NCBI RefSeq assembly: GCF_009857135.1
Contig: NZ_CP047318.1
Location: 6,820,001-6,884,000, forward strand
DNA length: 64,000 nt
Reading direction: 5' to 3'
Source of the DNA: Streptomyces sp. HM190
Lineage (GTDB): Bacteria; Actinomycetota; Actinomycetes; Streptomycetales; Streptomycetaceae
In this document: piece after piece, positions 61,041 through 64,000 of the stretch
Layout: each line of letters opens with the position of its first letter
Numbering within the stretch: the first letter of the stretch is position 1
The notes under the pieces: generated by a model
What the model saw: only the letters and a program-made list of their open reading frames with translations
Told to the model about the DNA's origin: nothing
Database searches by the model: none
Position numbers and translations under genes: made by a program

Positions 61041-62183
61041 ATGGACGCGCACGAGGAGCCCGGCACGGCCGGCGCCGGCGTGACGACCGGGGTGCTGGCG
61101 CGCAGGCTCGGCATCTCGCCCACCACCCTGCGCTCGTGGGACCGCCGCTACGGGCTGGGGCCCGCCACCAGGGTCGAGGGCCGGCACCGGCGGTGGACGG
61201 CCGAGGACGTCGCGATGGTGCGGGAGATGTGCCGGCTGACCGCCGAGGGCGTCCCCCCGGCGGAGGCGGCCCGTACGGCGAAGGCCCAGGCGGCGGCCGC
61301 CCAGGCCCTTGCGGCCGGTGCAGGAGCCGCGGCCGGGCCCGCCGCCGGCACACCTGTCGCGGGCTCGCCCTTCCGTCCCCTGGCACCGGTCAGCGAGCCG
61401 TGGCCCCCCGCGGACGCCGCGTACGAGGGCCCAGGCTCCGCGGAGACGGCCCCCGAGACCCTGGCGCCGGCGGACACCCCGTCCGTCGAGGATTCGCGCC
61501 GACGGTGCCGAGGGCTGGCCCGTGCGGCGGTCCGTATGGACGCCGAGGCCGTACAGGAGCAGATCACGGCGACGGTGGAGGCGTACGGCCTCCTGGCCGC
61601 GTGGGAGGAGGTCCTCATCCCGACGCTGCGGTACGTGGGGCGCCGATGGGAGTCCTCGGAGGACCGGTACGTGGAAGTGGAACACCTGCTGTCCTGGCAC
61701 ATCTCCGTGACCCTCCGCCACGCCTATGCCCGCGCCGCGGCCCGGAACAGGACCGCCGACACCCGCCCGGTCCTGCTGGCGTGCCTGCCGGGCGAACAGC
61801 ACACCCTCCCGCTGGAGGCGCTCACCGCCGTACTGGCGGAGCGCGGCCGGCGCGTCCTGATGCTGGGCAGCTCGGTCCCGGTCGAGGCGCTGGAGGCCAC
61901 CGTGCGGCGGGTCGCCCCGGCCGCCGTGGCCCTGTGGTCCCAGTCCCGGAGCACCGCGGACCTGCCGCTCGCCCGGCACCTCGCGGCGATCCGCTGGGGC
62001 ATCCACGGCGCCCGCACCCGCAGCCACGTCCTGCTGTGCGGCCCGGGATGGGGGCTGCGCTCGGACCCCGACCTCCTGCGGCCCTTCGGGCTGGCCGACG
62101 CCGTGAGGATCATGGCCTCCGCCGGCCGCCCCGGCGACGACGCGCCGGTGGCGAGCGAGGGGCGGGTGCAGGAGTCCGTGTGA
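61041..62183 (+). CDS. LitR/CarH-like MerR regulator with B12-binding-type domain
   Basis: A 380-aa regulator. The MerR HTH is at about 15-75 (TTGVLARRLGISPTTLRSWD, RRWTAEDVAMVREMCRLTAE). An Ala/Pro linker is followed by a helical bundle (about 155-235) with W203 and E214-H215, close to the W-x9-E-H adenosylcobalamin motif of CarH (here one residue longer). A Rossmann-like domain follows (about 243-360) with GEQHTLPLEAL, in which H254 corresponds to the lower cobalt ligand. Relatives repress light-inducible genes and release DNA when light cleaves adenosylcobalamin. GGAGG sits 6 nt before the ATG. The nearby photolyase-type gene supports a photoreceptor role. Confidence 0.85.
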   Translation: MDAHEEPGTAGAGVTTGVLARRLGISPTTLRSWDRRYGLGPATRVEGRHRRWTAEDVAMVREMCRLTAEGVPPAEAARTAKAQAAAAQALAAGAGAAAGPAAGTPVAGSPFRPLAPVSEPWPPADAAYEGPGSAETAPETLAPADTPSVEDSRRRCRGLARAAVRMDAEAVQEQITATVEAYGLLAAWEEVLIPTLRYVGRRWESSEDRYVEVEHLLSWHISVTLRHAYARAAARNRTADTRPVLLACLPGEQHTLPLEALTAVLAERGRRVLMLGSSVPVEALEATVRRVAPAAVALWSQSRSTADLPLARHLAAIRWGIHGARTRSHVLLCGPGWGLRSDPDLLRPFGLADAVRIMASAGRPGDDAPVASEGRVQESV

Positions 62184-62282
62184 TCCATGCCGGAGCCCGC
62201 GCGGGCTCCGGCGCCCGGCCCATGCCCTCGGCGCACACGTTCACGCATTCACGCGTTCGATCTGCCTGCGGGCTTGGCTCGC

Positions 62283-62361
62283 GCACCACGCAGCACCACC
62301 GAATACGCGCGCCACGATGTCCACCGAATGCGGGCACCACGCAGGCCCACCGAGTACGCGC
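62283..62361. repeat. Three iteron-like ~26-bp repeats before the DUF6480 gene
   Basis: Units at 62283-62310, 62309-62335 and 62334-62361 share CCACCGAATACGCGC-type cores (CCACCGAATGCGGGC and CCACCGAGTACGCGC in the others). Units 1 and 3 also share GCACCACGCAG. The period is about 25.5 bp. They fill part of the 275-bp space after the MerR gene and end about 100 bp before the next start, a good place for operators. Confidence 0.7.
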
Positions 62362-62458
62362 ACCGAGCGCAACGCATCCGCAGGCGCTCCCGGCGTGGAA
62401 GAAAAAGTGCGATATGTCCCAGAAAGGAATTCTTCCTCCCTCCCCAGGAGTGCTCATC

Positions 62459-62668
62459 ATGGTCAAGAAGCCGTATGAGACGGACGCCCGGAGCGAGCAG
62501 CTCGTTCCGCCCGAGGAGACGCCCGCCGTCGAGGGTTCGACGGCCGAGGCCCACCGTGAACGACCGGACGGCGGCATCTGGGAGCATCCGTACCTCTGGC
62601 TGTTCCTGATCGCGCTCGGCGCCGTGCTCTTCGCCGCGTTCTTCGTCGTCCGCATGGTCACCCTGTGA
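62459..62668 (+). CDS. DUF6480 small single-pass membrane protein
   Basis: A 69-aa protein. A charged cytoplasmic N-terminus (MVKKPYETDARSEQLVPPEE) and the segment RPDGGIWEHPY lead into one membrane helix (LWLFLIALGAVLFAAFFVV) at the C-terminus. It matches the actinobacterial DUF6480 family, which has no known role. CCAGGAG precedes the ATG at 62459 with 8-nt spacing. The upstream iteron-like repeats may control it. A strong terminator follows. It could be a membrane-stress or light-induced peptide, judged only by its neighbours. Confidence 0.85.
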   Translation: MVKKPYETDARSEQLVPPEETPAVEGSTAEAHRERPDGGIWEHPYLWLFLIALGAVLFAAFFVVRMVTL

Positions 62669-62729
62669 GCCGAACGACTCCGTGAGCCGACCGCCGACGC
62701 TCTCCGCGTGGCCGTGAGAGGACCACAGC

Positions 62730-62769
62730 GGCGGGCCGCCTCCCCGGGACTCCGGGGAGGCGGCCCGCC
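62730..62769. terminator. 18-bp-stem bidirectional terminator
   Basis: A perfect 18-bp stem, 62730-62747 with 62752-62769, closed by GACT, between the convergent DUF6480 and DUF4383 genes. Confidence 0.88.
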
Positions 62770-62779
62770 GGTCCCGTGC

Positions 62780-63370
62780 TCAGTCCTGGGAGCGCATGAG
62801 CGCGGGCGTGGGTGCGGAGTCCTGGGCGGGCGTGAGGGCGCCGTCCTGGGCGGGGCCGAGGGCCGCCTGGCTCGCGCGGCGGCGGGCGGCCAGGGCCTCG
62901 CGGGCCGCCTCGCGGGGGTGGCGGCGCCGCCAGTACGGGTTGTCGTGCGGCAGCTTGCTCGACACCCGGCCGTACATGCCGAAGCAGGCGATGAGCAGCC
63001 CCATGACGAAGCTGAACATGACGTTGGACATGCCGAAGTCCAGGAAGTTGGCCGGGCGGTCCAGCACGAAGAGGTGGTAGAAGCCGCTGAGCAGGAACAG
63101 CGTGCCGACCGTCATGTTGAGCGTGGACGCGAAGTTGCCGCCGATCACGGCACCGCCGATCAGGGCGAGGCCCACGACGACCGAGATCAGACTGAGCACC
63201 CCGTTGGTGGACATCCCGGAGATCTGGGTCCCGTCCGTGTTGAAGGGGCTGAGCTGGTCCGCGAAACCCAGGCAGCCGAAGACCAGCAGGATGACACCGC
63301 ACAGGCCGGCCCCGTACCGGTACACCCGGCCCAGCCGGTGGTCGACGGGGAGTTCATCGCGAAGCCTCAT
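62780..63370 (-). CDS. DUF4383 integral membrane protein
   Basis: A 196-aa protein with four membrane helices: YGAGLCGVILLVFGCLGFAD, VLSLISVVVGLALIGGAVIG, TLNMTVGTLFLLSGFYHLFV and VMFSFVMGLLIACFGMYGRV. The loop FLDFGMSNVMF and a basic C-terminal tail (YWRRRHPREAAREALAARRR) are typical. DUF4383 is widespread in actinobacteria and its function is unknown. It is divergent from the photolyase-type gene across 226 bp, which should hold promoters for both. Confidence 0.88.
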   Translation of the reverse strand: MRLRDELPVDHRLGRVYRYGAGLCGVILLVFGCLGFADQLSPFNTDGTQISGMSTNGVLSLISVVVGLALIGGAVIGGNFASTLNMTVGTLFLLSGFYHLFVLDRPANFLDFGMSNVMFSFVMGLLIACFGMYGRVSSKLPHDNPYWRRRHPREAAREALAARRRASQAALGPAQDGALTPAQDSAPTPALMRSQD

Positions 63371-63596
63371 GACGTGTCCTCTCCTCAGTGACCGGAGGTG
63401 CCCGTCCCGCGGCGGGGCGGGCGCCGGATCGACTTTCGCCACCATTTCCGTGGATATGGGGCGTACGGTTGCAGCGTTTTCCCGGACGGGTGGACGCACG
63501 CACGGACGCATCCGGGGAACGGTCCGCACCGGAACCCTGTGCGGCGTCCCAGGCGGCCCCGGACCACCGGGGCCCAGGAGGAGAGGAGACGTCGGC

Positions 63597-64000
63597 ATGG
63601 CCGTCCCCCACTGGCTGTTCGGCGACCAGCTCGGGCCGCACTTCCTGACCGGTCGCAGCGACACACCGGTGGTGATGATCGAGGCCCGCTCGGTCTTGCG
63701 GCGCCGCCGCTTCCACCGGGCCAAGGCGCACCTCGTGCTGTCCGCGATGCGCCACCGCGCCGCCGAACTCGGTGACCGGGTCCGCTACGTCCGCGCCGAG
63801 ACCTACCGGGAGGGGCTCCGCGAGGCGGTCGGGGACGACCCGGTGACGGTATGCCACCCCACGTCGTACGCGGCGCTGCGGCTGGTGAGGTCACTGGAGT
63901 CGGTGACCGTGCTGCCCGCGCGCGGGTTCCTCGTCGCGCACGACGACTTCCGCGCCTGGGCCGACGGACACGGGGGAGGGCGGCTGCGGCAGGAGGACTT
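63597..64000 (+). CDS. Photolyase-related (cryptochrome/FeS-BCP-type) protein, 3'-truncated
   Basis: The first 134 residues of a gene that runs off the window. The start MAVPHWLFGDQLGPHFLTGR with VVMIEARSVLRRRRFHRAKA and HLVLSAMRHRAAELGDRVRY is characteristic of the deoxyribodipyrimidine photolyase-related (PhrB/FeS-BCP) subfamily. In that family FAD and an Fe-S cluster repair (6-4) photoproducts or act in signalling. The cofactor-binding residues lie beyond the window, so catalytic competence cannot be judged. GGAGGAGAGGAG precedes the ATG at 63597. The neighbouring LitR-like regulator fits light-controlled expression. Confidence 0.85.
   Translation, partial: MAVPHWLFGDQLGPHFLTGRSDTPVVMIEARSVLRRRRFHRAKAHLVLSAMRHRAAELGDRVRYVRAETYREGLREAVGDDPVTVCHPTSYAALRLVRSLESVTVLPARGFLVAHDDFRAWADGHGGGRLRQED

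Noticed and set aside
62283..62361. CRISPR array
   Set aside because: Only three units with no spacers between them and no cas genes nearby; better explained as operator-like iterons.

Overview
This 64 kb window is chromosomal DNA from a Streptomyces-type actinomycete. The evidence is G+C far above 70%, strong third-position GC bias, GTG and TTG starts, a geosmin synthase, an SSI-type protease inhibitor, an SAV2148-type HEPN protein and a complete actinobacterial sulfur-assimilation operon. No rRNA, tRNA, CRISPR array or autonomous insertion sequence was recognised. The only mobile DNA seen is a pair of small non-autonomous elements.

Left part (1-29.6 kb). It opens with the 3' part of geosmin synthase and its terminator. 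A PDZ membrane protein, a metallophosphoesterase, an M24 peptidase and a kinase-fold protein lacking its catalytic Asp follow. A glycogen-to-trehalose set is spread over 6.4-16.9 kb (treZ, treY, glgX), interrupted by an FHA protein and by two M14 carboxypeptidase paralogues flanking an SSI-type inhibitor. After glgX come an SAV2148 HEPN protein, a DnaQ-like exonuclease, a GNAT, a phosphotransferase, an isolated macrolide glycosyltransferase with an operator-like palindrome in its promoter, a CDP-alcohol phosphotransferase, an MMPL exporter, DUF1697, a frameshifted ketopantoate-reductase-type gene, a TIGR03086 protein and another GNAT.

Sulfur operon (29.6-39.4 kb, minus strand). In transcription order: a short Cys-ending leader peptide and hairpin; siroheme sulfite/nitrite reductase; a 59-aa zinc-ribbon protein; cysH, cysC, cysD, cysN; a second short ORF with a Cys codon near its end followed by a hairpin and U-run; ssuA, ssuB, ssuC; and sirohydrochlorin chelatase. 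Several stop/start codons overlap. Together they import sulfonates, activate sulfate to APS, reduce APS to sulfite and sulfite to sulfide, and supply siroheme. Two possible cysteine-sensing attenuators in one operon is the most interesting regulatory idea here.

Middle (39.4-57.1 kb). Two abutting CTAG-bounded MITE-like elements end exactly at the stop codon of a secreted-protein gene. Then come a GAF/winged-helix regulator, an AidB-like acyl-CoA dehydrogenase, a BrkB membrane protein, an AraC remnant next to an intact AraC gene, a VOC protein, a lipoprotein with a perfect LacI-type palindrome upstream, a repeat-rich sulfatase-family membrane protein, a LacI regulator, NAD synthetase with a ribbon-helix-helix partner, a dehydrogenase remnant and a type-B carboxylesterase.

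Right end (57.2-64 kb). An ECF sigma factor is divergent from DUF4397 - class F sortase - (acidic ORF) - anti-sigma. Next to it lie a LitR/CarH-like MerR regulator with a B12-type domain, a DUF6480 peptide, a DUF4383 membrane protein and a photolyase-related gene cut by the window end. This looks like a light- or envelope-stress module whose small membrane proteins have no known role.
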